Notes under the pieces: generated by a model
What the model was told of the DNA's origin: nothing
The model's input: only the letters and a program-made list of their open reading frames with translations
Database searches by the model: none
In this document: positions 26,812 through 40,100 of the stretch, one piece after another
Layout: the number at the start of each line of letters is the position of its first letter
How positions within the stretch are numbered: position 1 is the stretch's first letter
Position numbers and translations under genes: made by a program
Assembly: GCF_020382885.2 (NCBI RefSeq)
Contig: NC_058496.1
Span: 6,502,501 to 6,566,500, forward strand
Source of the DNA: Scatophagus argus
Lineage: Eukaryota > Chordata > Actinopteri > Scatophagidae
Direction: 5' to 3'
Length of the DNA stretch: 64,000 nucleotides

Positions 26812-29800
26812 CCAGAGGAAACGAACAATTCACTTCTCATAGGACAGCTTTGACAGTATGAGAGTGTATGTCAGTTTACAGCACAGAGAACAAGTGTGTG
26901 TGTGTGCGTGTGTGTCTGTGTGTGGCAGTACCACTCTTTTTTTTTTTTTTTTTCCTTGGACCAACGACCATAGCACATTTAGATGAACTTTGTCCCGTCA
27001 GCTGTTGCCCAGACTGGGGCTGTTGCTTTTCACTGTGAACGATTAATTGATTAAACGCTCAGGCCGAACGTGTTATTGCAAAGTTGCAGTAAGAAAGACG
27101 CAGCCGCGAACAGAATCCTTTTGTGACGAGTTGTTTGTTGTGTCATAAGATTGTTGGTGTAAAATGTAACATGCAAATTATATGTGGAGTATTTATGTTG
27201 TCCTCCAGGCTGTTCTTTGGATCAAGTGTGCACACTTTTATAGTTTCCCACAAACTGGGCTTCCTCTGAGCCCCTTCAGCAGGTGCTATAATTATGTGAG
27301 ATAAGACGTGTTTTATCTTTAATCCCTTCGTTGGAACTCTCACCAGATATAGAAATGAAGCGACTGACTGTGGTGCAACATTAAACACAGAGCACGACCA
27401 TTTGCCGAAATTGCAGCATCATTTCAGATTGTTTTTCGAGCTCTGTAGTGCTAATCAATATCAGGTTTATTTTCCCGAGTCACATTTACATATAAGCCCA
27501 TTTATACTGTTAACAGCTGCACTGACTTCATTGTTTTGTGTGTAGTCATAAACACAGAGACCAAATATACCAAACATATATTTTCCTCTCCTTATTTATT
27601 AGGTTTGCAGGAGACTCCCACATAGAGATGGAGCGTGACTATGTTATGTACATATCATGTAGCATTTGGAAAACTTAAAGGAATTAAAATGTATAAGACT
27701 AGACAGGACATTATGTGGGGTGAGTACTCCAACATGTGTTAGAGTTTTAGATCCACGTGTTATGACAAATATTCTGTATCTTCTCTTCGTTTCCTTGAAT
27801 CACTTGTTTACTGGTTCGGATAGGATAAGGTGGATTCCTGTAATTGTCACCATCCATTAGTGAGGATACTACCTCTTAATGTAAGACAGACAGGATGCAG
27901 ACACTTCCTGCATGCAGCTTATTCCCAAATGTGAATGTAGATCTGAAGTTAGCCAGAGCCATTATATGTCATTATGTAATATTACTGGCTGTGAAAAATT
28001 CTTCACCTTTTTTCCATCTACTCCCAACATAGGTTGTTGTTCAGGCATATTCCTCCCCTATTAATGTGAAAAAAACCCCATTTCTTTGAAGAGCTGTCTT
28101 AACGGGACCATCAAACAGAGTTCTGAGTTCTTCTGTGTGATCAGGGAGCACAACATCCTGTCAGCCTGTCTTTCTGAAAGCCCTGTGCAAGTTTGCATGT
28201 GTGTGTTCAGTATGCATGTGTGTACGTATGATTGACTGATTCATGTACATTTTGTATTATTTAAATGTATAGTATTATGATTCATCAACTGCCTCCGAGT
28301 TCTTGCCTGCCAATATTTGTGATACATGTTTACTGAATGAAGTCTGTTGAGATTGGGGGGGACTCATTAAACCCTAACAAAGGACGTGGTACAGAGTCTG
28401 TCTGGTTGTTATTGACAACATGCAGTGACGTCCATTGATTAGTTTTCATAAGATCTGTTTGTTCTTGTCCCACAGCGCCGCAGCAACAGATGTGATTACC
28501 TTCAATCTGCTTCACTATATTGATCTTAAGTGACTGAAAAAGTCTATTTGGTCAATTGGTCTGTCACAGCTGCACCAACAGAATGAAGACAAAATGTCGT
28601 GAAGGCTGGCAACACACACACACACAGTGGCATGACCACAGGACTTTCAGACCTGTTTCCTCTGTGCTCCACACTGCACCAGCTCCATAGGGTGAAACCT
28701 CACCTCAGGGATATCCACTCCCATTAAGATTACTGATTATTTCCTTTTTTTCTCCCTTTCAAGCAAATCTCAAGTTAAACCTGCACAGCGGTTAAGAAGT
28801 GAGGAGATGGATGAGTTCAATGTGGCAGTAAGAGGAGAAGAGCTGCTCATCAGCGTTAGATGGGAGTGAGTGTGGGCTCTAACAGCACGGGTGATAGCAT
28901 TAATGACACAACAAGGCGAACACACAAGTCAAATCAGTGCTAACTATTACTGGCAGCATCCGGAGAGCATCTGCAACAGAAAGCCAGACAGGACGGCTTC
29001 TTGTCATCTGTTGTGAGAGCACTGTGCTCCATAAGGAAAAACTAACGCTCTTACTTCAGGTAATTATTTTAAATTGTCTGCACTTTGTCTCCCACTGTAC
29101 AAGCCAGTTATTCTGATCACCCTCTTATAACACACCCCACCAACTGAGACTAGACTAGACCATACCAACTCTGACAGAAAGGGAGGGGGCTCTGCTGCAA
29201 CATCATGACCACTGCATCATTTTGGTAACATAAAGCCAAAGTGAATTAAAGTGGAACCGGTCCGAAACACACTTTGATTCATTTCTAAAATCCCCTTGGG
29301 CTCTTCTGCCTTCCACCAGTGGTTTGCGGGAGGTTTTCGGGCTGCATCCCCCTCCTTGTCTCTCCTTCACGGGTGAGCCAGTCAGCAGAGCAAGCTGAAC
29401 AAAGCCACGGGAAAGAGAGAGAGAGAGAGAGAGAGGAGCTTCTGGGAAGAAATGTCTCTCACTGTCGCCTGGACAACCGGGTAAGAGAGGCGAGGAGGGT
29501 ACACGAGAGGGAGAATGGACCGGGGAGCATAAAAGGAGAGGAAAACATCACATTATTAACTGAAGAGATTAGGAGATTTCTTCAGAGTGTGTGGGGGGAC
29601 AAAGTGGATTTTTGTGTGTCATTCTGTTGTGAGGGTTCCCTCGGTGTCTCTCTCCCTCGGTCTCTCTCTCTCTCTCTCGATGAGTTATTAACTATGACCA
29701 AAAAAGCAGTAAATGATTTTTTCCCCCACACCAGAGCATGAAGGGGATGAAATTTCAGAGCACAAGTTCAGCACATCACAAGTGGACCCAATAGGCCTGA

Positions 29801-32800
29801 ACGCTCCACCTGTAATTCTTATCTCATCAGCCTCAGGTAAGTGTTTCCTCAGTGTTGCAGACACATTTGCTTTGATGGGGTGATGGGGTTTTGCCTGATT
29901 TAACTGATAGAATTATGAGTCACTGATGACAGTAAACTGTGCAGTTTTCAGGAGAGTGAGAGAAAGTCAAAAAAATCAGGAAAGCCTCATCTTATGTGTT
30001 TACAGGCAGCTTGGAGTGCTGGCATTGTTAATCAGAGTAACTCTGAAGCAGATAAGTTTTGGGAAATGGGCTCCATTGTGTGTTTGAATGTGTTGTTTAT
30101 GTACTGCTAGAAAAAGAAAACTTGATGGAAAATCATGGTGGAGTGGGGCTCATTTATTCTTGCCGTTTTATTCAGGGGAGTGAGAGAAATGGCATGGTAC
30201 AACCCCAGGATGCTTCACGCACAGTGCACGCGGCTTTGCGCTTCCCTCAGTGCGAGCACGAATCCATCGACAAAAAGAAAATGAACACTGCCGTTAGGTG
30301 CGAATGGATCTGGAGAGTTTGACTTGACTCTGGATTCACAGTGCGGAAATAATAAAAGGCACGTCTGCTATAAACATACTGCTGAGCGCCCATGCATAAG
30401 AAATGTATTCGTAGAGCACTAGTGCTGAAATCAATGCCCGTTTAAATGAGGTGGTATGCTGGCTGAGTTTCCACCAGGCTGATTGTGTGTGGGGCAGGAG
30501 GCAGCATGTGATATCCATATTGGATGAGATGGTGAGGAGATAAACTGAGGAGGATGGGGTTATTTTTAGCTGCTGTCAGTAATGAAGGTTACAAATCTCT
30601 CACCTTTGTCGACAAGATAGAGATGCAGAGAAGAAGCAGCGTGATTGGAGGGAGGAAAAGGGCACTAGAGTGAGGGATGGCGAGCAAAAGGAGGGATGAG
30701 AGAGGTGATTATAGGTGATGGGTTTGGGCTCACAGCAGGCTGGGATTGCTCAGAGCTCTCACCTCACCTTCCAGACACAGCCCAGAGGTGTACTGGAGAG
30801 TAAAACGCTGACACTCAGCTTATCCACATCTTTTGTGGAGGAAAAATACGTAGCAAAGTCTGGTACTGTTGAGCTTACTGTGTCCACCCCCCACCCCTTT
30901 TTGTTCCTAACTGACTGAACACGACACACGAGACAGCCCAACAGAGCTCTGTGCTGCATAACACGGCCCATCGGGTACAGCTGCTGTACTCAAAACAAGG
31001 AGGCAGGTACAGCGTGGCTACCTGGGCAGCACTTGTTAAAAAATTCAATAGAAAAAGCTGCACAGAAAGTTAAACACTGAGTTTTAAATTGGAGGAGGGG
31101 AAGGCAAGAGTATCCCATACACAGTGACAGAGCATACATAAATACGAGAGCTGGTTCATCTTTCAGGCAATAAATGCAAGATTTTAAACCTCAGAGGATG
31201 CAAATAGATGCTCCTTTCAGGCCTCAGTGCATCTGTCTGTCACCTATCTTTGTAAATTCTGCATTATATACAAAGAACAGCCTCACTCAAGAACGACATA
31301 GTTTAGTATAGACTGAGCCATATGGGAGACAGCTTTTATTCCAGCGAATGCAGAAAACAGGATGCTAAATTGCACTTTATTTTTAATCCACACCTGCGAA
31401 GGGTTTAAATCGACTGTGTACTCCTAATCTTGAACGAACAATTGTGGGAGCTTGTAAACACATTAGTTATAGCAGACTCTGCACCGCTCGCAGTGCTTTG
31501 CAGCTGTACGCCGCTCATAATTATTGTACATGAGGTGCAATGTTCGTGGATGCAAAGAAGCTCATCAAGGAGAGAGAAAAGGATGCGTCCCTGAGGCCGT
31601 GCATCACTGTATCTTTGCTCCAATGTACCTGCATGCCTTCTGCTGAAGCAGCAGGCGTTAGAGCTCTGCCTCGGTGTCCAAGCACCAAGTCTGCATATCA
31701 GTCTCTAATGAGTTCCTCAGACTGTCAGACGTTATCATCTGCACCACTAATCAGCCTGTTTTGATGTTGAAACAGACGTGGAAATGGAGATGTGTCGATA
31801 GTCCTCTCGTTTAGATGGTTTTTCCATGAATATTAAATAGCAGAAGAGAACAGTTTCTTCTCGCAGATTTCTGACGGTGCTGGTTGTTTGTTGTGACTGC
31901 TGTGATGTGTGTGTCTTCACTCATTTCCTGGTCTTTTTTTCCCCCTGCTTTCCCCGCCATCCCACCTCTCTCGTCATATTTGTCTCTGTGCCTCCTCTCA
32001 TCTTCTGTTGATGAGAGCATCATCATCAAAGCAAGCTGGAGAGGCAGAGATGTAACAGGATTGCAATAATCTAATTTACAAAATTAGCAGCTGCATTCCA
32101 TTTCATTTGCTGCAAATGCATGATTATATCTCACACATAGGACTGCTCATATTACTCGGACAGAAAAATGTCTGAAGAAGAAAAAGCTGATTTCATTATA
32201 GCATTAAAAAAAAGAAAAAGGAAAACAACATAATAGAGCTCATTTTGAAATAACAGCCTATGACGGCTGTGGATAACCAATAATGCTGTCCCCTACAGCC
32301 TGCAAATTGGAACAAATCATTTTCTTTGTTGTTATAGAAAAATGAGGCATCGTGATTCAAAAGTAGCAGAAAATAATTAGATGACTTTTTCTTTTGTTCC
32401 CTGTTTTCTCGCCTTAAAACCAAACTTTAACAACATCATTAATGAATGTGTCCTCTGAAAGCTGAGGATGTTCATGCTGCGTGGGCAGTTGCTGGGCTGC
32501 TGCTCTCCCATTAAGAGGTGCACTGGTGTCCTTGTCTGTGCAGTAAAATGACATGGTGATTAATAAAAAGAAGTGCAGAGTAAAAATCACCCAAAATAGC
32601 CCCCCCCCCGCAGAGTATTAGACACAATGGAGCTATTGGTTTTCAACATAAAAGGGAAAATCAAGCATTAAACTGCATTAGTGTATGTAGACATTTAAGA
32701 ACATTAAAAACTGTCAGAGAATGAGGCTGATAATGATGTGGCCATGAAACACAACTATTATCAGCGAACTGGGGGCTGACTTTGTGGACACAGTGACCGC

Positions 32801-33765
32801 ACACAAGGTGATTTTCTGCAGCAGACACAAGTACATTTTCTTCTTTAGCCGCACCGTGAAATGAAGTTTATTCAAGTGTAAGAGCACAAACAAAAATCCC
32901 ATTAATCAACAAGCATCCAGTTCATTTGTAGCTCCAGGGTTTGTCTCTCATGAGTCGCATTTACAAGTATCGATTTGACGGTATAATTTGTAAATTCTTA
33001 TATTTTTCTGATGGATTTTCAGCTCATCTACAGAGCTGAGCTCAGCTATCCTATATACATAATCAAAATTCATGGTCTTACCTGGCTGACCTTAAAGCAC
33101 AGTTCTAAAGAGAATAGATAAATTGCTGCAGTTAGTGGGCTCACTGCCACTTGAATGCAAACTGTCTCCAGCATCACGTGCATAAAGGAGTGGGCACCTC
33201 TTGACACTATTATTCAGAGGCTGCCTCTCACAAAGAGAGATAAATCCTCTCTTATTCCACAACTGTGTCTAATATCCCACTCACTCTTCTTGTCAGTAAT
33301 TAGACAAGTGAGATGATTTAATTTGCTGCAGAGCACACACAGCTACTTTGAGTGCTGATACATAGAAAGTCATCAGCAGACTCTCTCGGGGTGATGATGG
33401 CTTGACAGAGAGAGGAATTAAATCACAGATTTCCACCCTCAAGCTCTTGTGATCAGCATCTTAAAGCGGGACCCAGCCAACCATTTTCTCTTATAAGCCC
33501 CTTGAGGAAAAAAGGTCTCCCCTCCTCAGTCAGCAGAGACCCTTGGCTGACAGCTGCTTGAGGACAGACTTAATTCTCACGTCTTTGCTTGCTGAGTGAA
33601 ACTTTGGAAGTTATCTTGTCCTTCATTTTATCTCACGCTCTTGTCAGCTGCTGGTAGTTCAAACATCTATTTTGCCCTCGTGTTCACCTGACCGAAGAGA
33701 CGGAGAGGTGGTGCTCTAGGTGAGCAGTGATAAGGCTGTGTTATGTGTCCCTGACAGGTGTCAGC
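26812..33765. other. Intergenic region: DRP1-like 3' UTR and disp3 upstream region
   Basis: A GT-rich tract (about 26895-26922) and a T run (about 26938-26953) follow the DRP1-like stop; ATTAAA at 27683-27688 is one of several possible poly(A) signals. GA and CT tracts lie near 29427-29443 and 29665-29688. A strong CAG/GTAAGT donor at 29836/29837 could end a disp3 leader exon that joins the acceptor just before the disp3 ATG, but this is inference. No coding exon was supported. Confidence 0.5.
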
Positions 33766-36700
33766 ATGGATGTGGAGGATGAGCCACCAGTTTTTCAGAC
33801 CAGCTGGGGAGGGGAGGAAGATGAGGGGGGGGAGGAAGAAGAAGATGGAGAGCCACAAGCAGCAGGCCAGCACTGTTTCTCTGAGGAGGCTGTGGTGTGT
33901 GGGCTGTGGAGGGTAGTGGCGTGGGTGTACACACAGCCCTGTGCCAGTGGAGTGGTTTTAGGGGTAGTTGTCCTACTACCTTGCACCCTGTTTGCCTACA
34001 TGCTCCTCTACTGCCCTCCTCTGGACATAGACCTCTCCTACAGTGCCTTTGAGGTTCACAGTCACTTCTCTGCTGAGCGTTTCGATGCCCTCACCATCGC
34101 TGTAAAGTCTCAGCTGGGGTCCTGGGACAGACGTAGGCGAGACTTAGATAACACCGAGTCTGAGGCCCTGCGGGAGCTTCTGCTGGAGGAGCTGGGCAGA
34201 CAGGGACTGTTCAACAGGACAGATAACGAGAGAATGAGGCCCTCTGCTCCTAAAAACGAGCCTTTACATGCAGGAGATGATCAGAAGAGAGGATTCACAC
34301 CGGACAGAGATAAAAGGACAGCCCCTGACTTGGGTCAGGAGGAAGCAGGGAAGCACAAGAACCCAGATCACAAAGAGCAGGAGTACGAGGAGAGATCACG
34401 GGAGGGAAATTCCACTTTGCCTCTCATTAGGAGGCGCAGGTTTGTTCCCAATTACTACTTGCAGAGCCAGGCCCTGTGGAGGATCGAGCTGGTGTTTGTG
34501 GCTCAAGGGGAGGGCGACCGCAACATCTTTACCCCAGAACGTCTGCAGACGATTCACCACGTGGAGCATCTGCTCATGCAGCACCCGCAGTTTCACCAGT
34601 TCTGCTGGAAACCTCTGGAGATGTTGAGGGATCTGCCACTGGGACCATCCTACTGCTCCCCACCCAGCTCGCTCATGTCTTACCTCTTCCCGAGTGAGAA
34701 AGGAGGGAAGATATATTATGATGGCATGGGCCCAGATCTTGCTGATATTCAAGGTGAGTCCACAGTGAAGAAAGCAGGAACAACTTTTAAGCATGAAGGA
34801 ATACCCGTAAGAGTCCTCTTAACAGTGCTGATTTGCTGTCTATGTATTCCCAGGTTCTCTGAGCCTGGCCATCACACACCCACAGTTCTACTGGTACGTG
34901 GATGAGAGTCTGTCCCCCGAGCACCTCTCCTCCTCTCTCTTACGCAGTGAGATCCACTTTGGAGCTCCTCTTCCTTCCTTCTACTCCCTGCAGGACCGAG
35001 CTGACGAGCAAAGATCTCGCTTCAAAAACTTTGTGGTTCAGTACGCAGACATCCTGGCCAAGCAATCTACCAGGTCAGGAGAAAATGACTGCGTTATTGG
35101 CCTTTTGTCAGTGATTACAGTTGAAATTAGATGTTTATTTTCTATCTGCCCCCCTTTTTCCAGCCAAGTGAAGGTGCTGTATGGGGGGACAGAGCTGTTT
35201 GATAATGAGGTGAGACACACCTTCCACAATGATATGATGCTGGCTGTCATCAGTGGAGCCTGCATTACTGTGCTCGTCTATGTGCTTACCTCCTTTTCTG
35301 GTACAGTATGACCTCTTCCTTTTTCCACTTCCATTGTTGTGTACATATACAGTCAACTGCCACATATGAATGTTTACAAGTTTGTTTCCTCATGTCTGCA
35401 GCATTTCTGACTCTCTTCGGACTCGCTAGCATCGGACTGAGCTGTTTGATGGCTCTTTTCTTTTACCATGTTGTCTTTGGCGTGAGGTACCTCGGCATCC
35501 TCAATGGAGTTGCAGCCTTTGTTATTATTGGCATTGGTGAGGGAAAGGAAATGCAACAACATTTTCATTTGAGGAATAGTTCTGGTTTGTTTCCATTAGT
35601 TAGATGAGGAGACTGATGCCACACTCATGTCTGAATGTTAAATATGATGCTCGAGCCAGCAGCTGGTTTGCTTAGCTTAGCATAAAGACTGGAAACAGGA
35701 GAAAACAGCCAGTATGGCTCTGTGCTACAGTGACAAAATCTGCCGACCAGCATCCCTAAAGCTCACAAATTCATATGTTATGTCTTGTTTGTTTAATCCT
35801 TACAAACGCCAAAGCAGAAAAAACATCATACACTAGATAGACAAGTAATTGGGACACCTGACCATTGCATTAACAGGGACTTTAATGACAGCATATTCTA
35901 AATGCACAGACATATGGAGATATGGAGTAGACACCCCTCACCCCTTTGCAGCTATAACAGCTTCCACTGTTCTGGGAAGGCTTTCCACGAGCACATCCAA
36001 AGGTGTTGGATGGAGTTGAGATTTGTGTGAGCCAGTCAAGTTGTTCCACACCAAACTCATCCAGCCATGTCTTTATGGAGCTTTGCTTTGTGCAAAGGGA
36101 CACAGTCATGCTGGAATAGAAAAGGATCTTCCCCAAACTGTTGCCATAAAGTTGACACAAAGTTATCCAAAATGTCTTGGTATCCTGAAGCATTAAGATT
36201 TCCCTTCAGTGGAAGTAAAGGGCCGAGCCCAATCCAAACAGCTGAATTCAACCATAAAGAGGTGTGTCCTAATACTTTTGTCTAGTGTATATAGTGAGGT
36301 TTGTACTGAACTATTTCTTGGCTGGCCTGAAACACTAACTTCCTCAAACTTGTCATCACTGTAAGACCGCCAGAAAAAATAGGAAGTTACAACACCAGTC
36401 AAAGAATGAGTCCAGCACATAAAACTCCATGAATCTAACATATGTAAAACTACCAGCTGCTAGCTTTCAGTCTTTTCATCAGACACTTAGTAAAGAAAGT
36501 AAATAAATGATTTTTTTCAAAATGTCAGCCAATTCTACATACTATGTTGAAAAGGCATATTTTTGCAGTACATTTACAATAATATGCAATAAAGAGCTCT
36601 TTTGTTCTCTTTTTTTTGTTGCTCAGGGGTGGATGATGTATTTGTGTTCATCAGCACCTTCAGACAGGCTTCTCATCTGCGTCAGCCGCAGCAGCGAATG

Positions 36701-37102
36701 ATCTACACAATGAAAACAGCTGGGCGAGCTACTTTTCTCACTTCCTTCACCACTGCAGCTGCCTATGCTGCTAACACTTTCTCTCAGGTAATCATGGAAG
36801 AGGAATGCAGCCGTTAATAGGATCTGTGCAGGAAGTGTAAATGACCCCACTGCAATGGATGAATAGAATTGCCTCTCTCAGCACACAGCCATTTTCATGC
36901 GATAAGCACAAATTGAATGTTTCAAGGTCTTTTACACTGTACCTCGTTTAACTGACACTTAGATCCCGGCCGTGCATGACTTTGGCCTATTCATGGCACT
37001 CATTGTCAGCTGCTGCTGGCTTTGGGTGTCCGCCCTGATGCCAGCCGCCCTGTGTGTCTGGACTGAGTGTGTGGAGCCTCAGGAACATGCCTGGTTGAAT
37101 CG
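33766..37102 (+). CDS. disp3: disp3 exons 1-6: N terminus, first extracytosolic loop, sterol-sensing domain
   Basis: Exons 33766-34753, 34854-35073, 35164-35300, 35402-35536, 36627-36787 and 36963-37102. Exon 1 is unusually long (988 nt) and holds the cytosolic tail, TM1 and most of loop 1, including a charged low-conservation linker (about residues 155-220). Exons 3-6 form the sterol-sensing-type TM block with ASIGLSCLMALFFYHVVFG and the GIGVDD motif split between exons 4 and 5. The 1.1-kb intron 4 is filled largely by repeats, including a Tc1 relic. Confidence 0.94.
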
Positions 37103-40100
37103 GTGAGGCGTTATTTCTTTACGCTTGTGTGTGATGTTATGTGTGCATTCTGGGCGACAGCACAGGCGAGATGTAATCCCTTCAGCTGTCTGTCTCCCTG
37201 AACGTCCTCCTCTAGCTGGAGGCTGTTTTCCGGCCTGTCAGCGAGCCTCGGCCCTTTGTCAGATGAGGACGATGATGTGGCACTTCTGTCAGTGGAGATG
37301 GAGCCAGGTGAGATTATTATCTCTCGCAGCATTGGATGAATGATGGGGGGAGAATGGGAAAAGGGAATGAGTCCAGGCCGTAAAATGCTGCTGTCCAGGC
37401 ACCACTAAACCCCTGTCATTGTTCCGGCCAGGATCCTGTGACACAGACGGCGATGCAGCCATTCTTTCCCTGTCAGTGGAGACACCTCTGTCGCCTCCAG
37501 GGCAGCAGCACGTGGGTGTGGTGAGCACCAATCTCCAGTGGGCCCTGAAGCACTTGGTGGCAGAGCCAGCTGTAGAGAGACGAAAAGCTGTTCTAGGTGA
37601 GATTTGATGTAAGCTCGGAAACTCAGGTGGCTAAGATCAGTCTGTACTCAAGAAAACATAAAGAAGATCAGGAATTTCTATAGTTTGGTTTTTGCAGATT
37701 TTATCTGCCAAGCTTTTGATCTACGCTTTAGACATGAGCGTAACCTTCAGCTCAAGCTGCTAAAAAATGCTGTGATTTCTGTGCGGCCTGAGGGGATCTG
37801 TAGTCTGTCAGAGGAAGAACAGGCACCAATCATGACGTATTCATCCTCCCTCTTTTCAGGACTGACTGTAATTGATCTTGCTCCTGATGTGTCCCACAGC
37901 TGCTCTCTCTGCACTCCATCACACCCTCCTCTCTGCCATTGTTTATCATTGTCTTCATCTTCGCCCAGGTGTCTTCCTCCTGGTCCTGCTCTTATCTGCC
38001 GGGTGCTGCTGTCTCCTGAGGCCGGCCACTCATGCACCCCTTCTTTTCCGCCAGGACACAAACCTGCAGACTCTGTTGGCTCTCAGGAGCAACCTCAGCG
38101 GTCAGGGCATCTCCTGCCCTATGTGCTCAGGTGAGGCTACGGCAGCAATTGAAATGCACGCACCAGCTAACTTCTACAAAAAATATCTGGATTGTATGTC
38201 TTGTTCTGCAGGTGTGTTCATGGAAAAGCCACACCCATTGTACACCCACTCTTCCTCATCAGCTTTTAAGTTTTCTGCACATCAGCAGACCCCGAGCTCA
38301 GCAACTTCTAACTCTCCTCAGAGCTCAACAAAATCAAATTCAAGCACCGACCAAACAGGTAAAACAATCATCATCGTCGTCATCATTATCATCATCTTAA
38401 AAATCCATTCCACTATTTTGGCATATTGTACCCTGTACTGTTTTTGCAGGCTCATTATTTACAATTTACATATCAAAGTTGGACCTTGGAGCCTCTACAG
38501 CCCTTTACCGCTTCTCCCTTAACACCAGCACTCCTTCCCCATGGAAACTGTGCAGCACAGAGCATCAAGAGGTGTCATCATTTCAGGTTAGAGAGAGAGA
38601 GAGAGAAAAAAAAAGCATAATGATTTTTTTTGTAATTAGTTGTAACATTATGTCTCCCAACTCTGATATGCATCACTAAAGCAGCTTATAACTAATCTTG
38701 TTTTATCTGAATAGGCTTATAATCAGCCCCACAGCAATTACAGCACCAGAATGACAGTGTGCGTCTCCCATGTGTACCGCCCGTACCCCAGCTGGATGAT
38801 CACATCCACCCCATGTGACCCCCAACATGGCTGGACTCCAGAGTTTTCCTTTTATGCAGCATCGTCTCCGCAGCAGCACAGCAGGTGAAAACAAGAGTGA
38901 AGAAAATCAGAGCATGAGTTACACAGAGCGCCTTGTTGTTTTAGAGGACAATCTGTCATTTCCGCTCTGATTTCTGCTCGTAGGAGATTGTACTTTGCCC
39001 AGCGTCGCCTGAGACCTCATCCCAGTCGAGTGTGTGTCGGCCCGCCTGGCTGTGGCATCAGTTCTGGGCCTGATGGACCCACACAGGGAACCTTTTATAC
39101 TCCTCTCTCTATCGGTGAGCGAGCTGGTGTCACAGTGACAGAAATCATTAATATAATGATAGTTTGTGAGCTCATCAGGAAAACTATTTCCTCGCTGCAT
39201 GTGTCACACTGCTGGAATGGCTTTTTTATGTCATTTATTCTCATTAGTGCTTGAAAAAGGGAGAAAATGCTGCAACGTGACACTTCTTTTAAATATAGCT
39301 TGTTAAAGCGGCACTCTCAGAACCCACTGGAGGGTTTTACAATAGTTCTTCACTTGTGCACACATTTTTAAACTGTACAAATAAATGCCGCTTAGAGATT
39401 TTTCTCTGATTGTGTTTCCAAAGACCCTTCATCTGCTGTCAAAACAAAACCATCCAAAACGTTTGGCTACAACCCGTGCAGTGGCGGTGCGTGCGGACAC
39501 CCGGCGGTGCGTCCTCTGGTTGACACCGGGGCGATGGTTTTTGTCGTATTTGGCATCCTGGGAGTCAACCGAACTGATCGCAGGGACAACCACGTCATTG
39601 GAGATATGGTGAGGGTCACATCTGCGTTGGTGTATCTGAATAATCAACAGGAATAAAGTAGAGCCAGATCTGTAAATGATATCCTCATGTGGCTGATGTG
39701 GTGTTCAATTCTCTCCAAAGGGCAGCATTATATTGGATCCAGACTTCGATATATTCCAGGAAATGGGGCATCTTTGCAAAATCTGTAAAGCTATTAGTGC
39801 CAACAGTCAACTTGTGAAGCCTGGAGGAGCACAGTGTTTGCCTTCAGGTAACACCCAAAATTTTAAGTTATTAAATAAATCAAATAATTACTAATTAAAT
39901 CAAGACAATAATCAGCAGAATAATAGATACTAAAGATAATCAGTAGTTGCAGTCCCAAAATCTTATATAGCATAAAACTCTGAGGTAAATTGCGTAAGAA
40001 AGAAGGTAAACCGTGATATAAAATTCCAATAAAACAGTCATATATCGAGAGAATGAAAGTGGTGTCGCTTTTCTTCAGGTAATAAGCTGTCGTCTATTCT

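Noticed and set aside
29319-29741. 140-residue plus-strand open frame upstream of disp3.
   Set aside because: It is built largely from GA and CT repeats, resembles no family I know and lacks splice or start support. Possibly non-coding leader sequence.
35882-36441. Minus-strand open frames in disp3 intron 4 as a gene.
   Set aside because: They are broken pieces of the Tc1 transposase relic and flanking repeat DNA.
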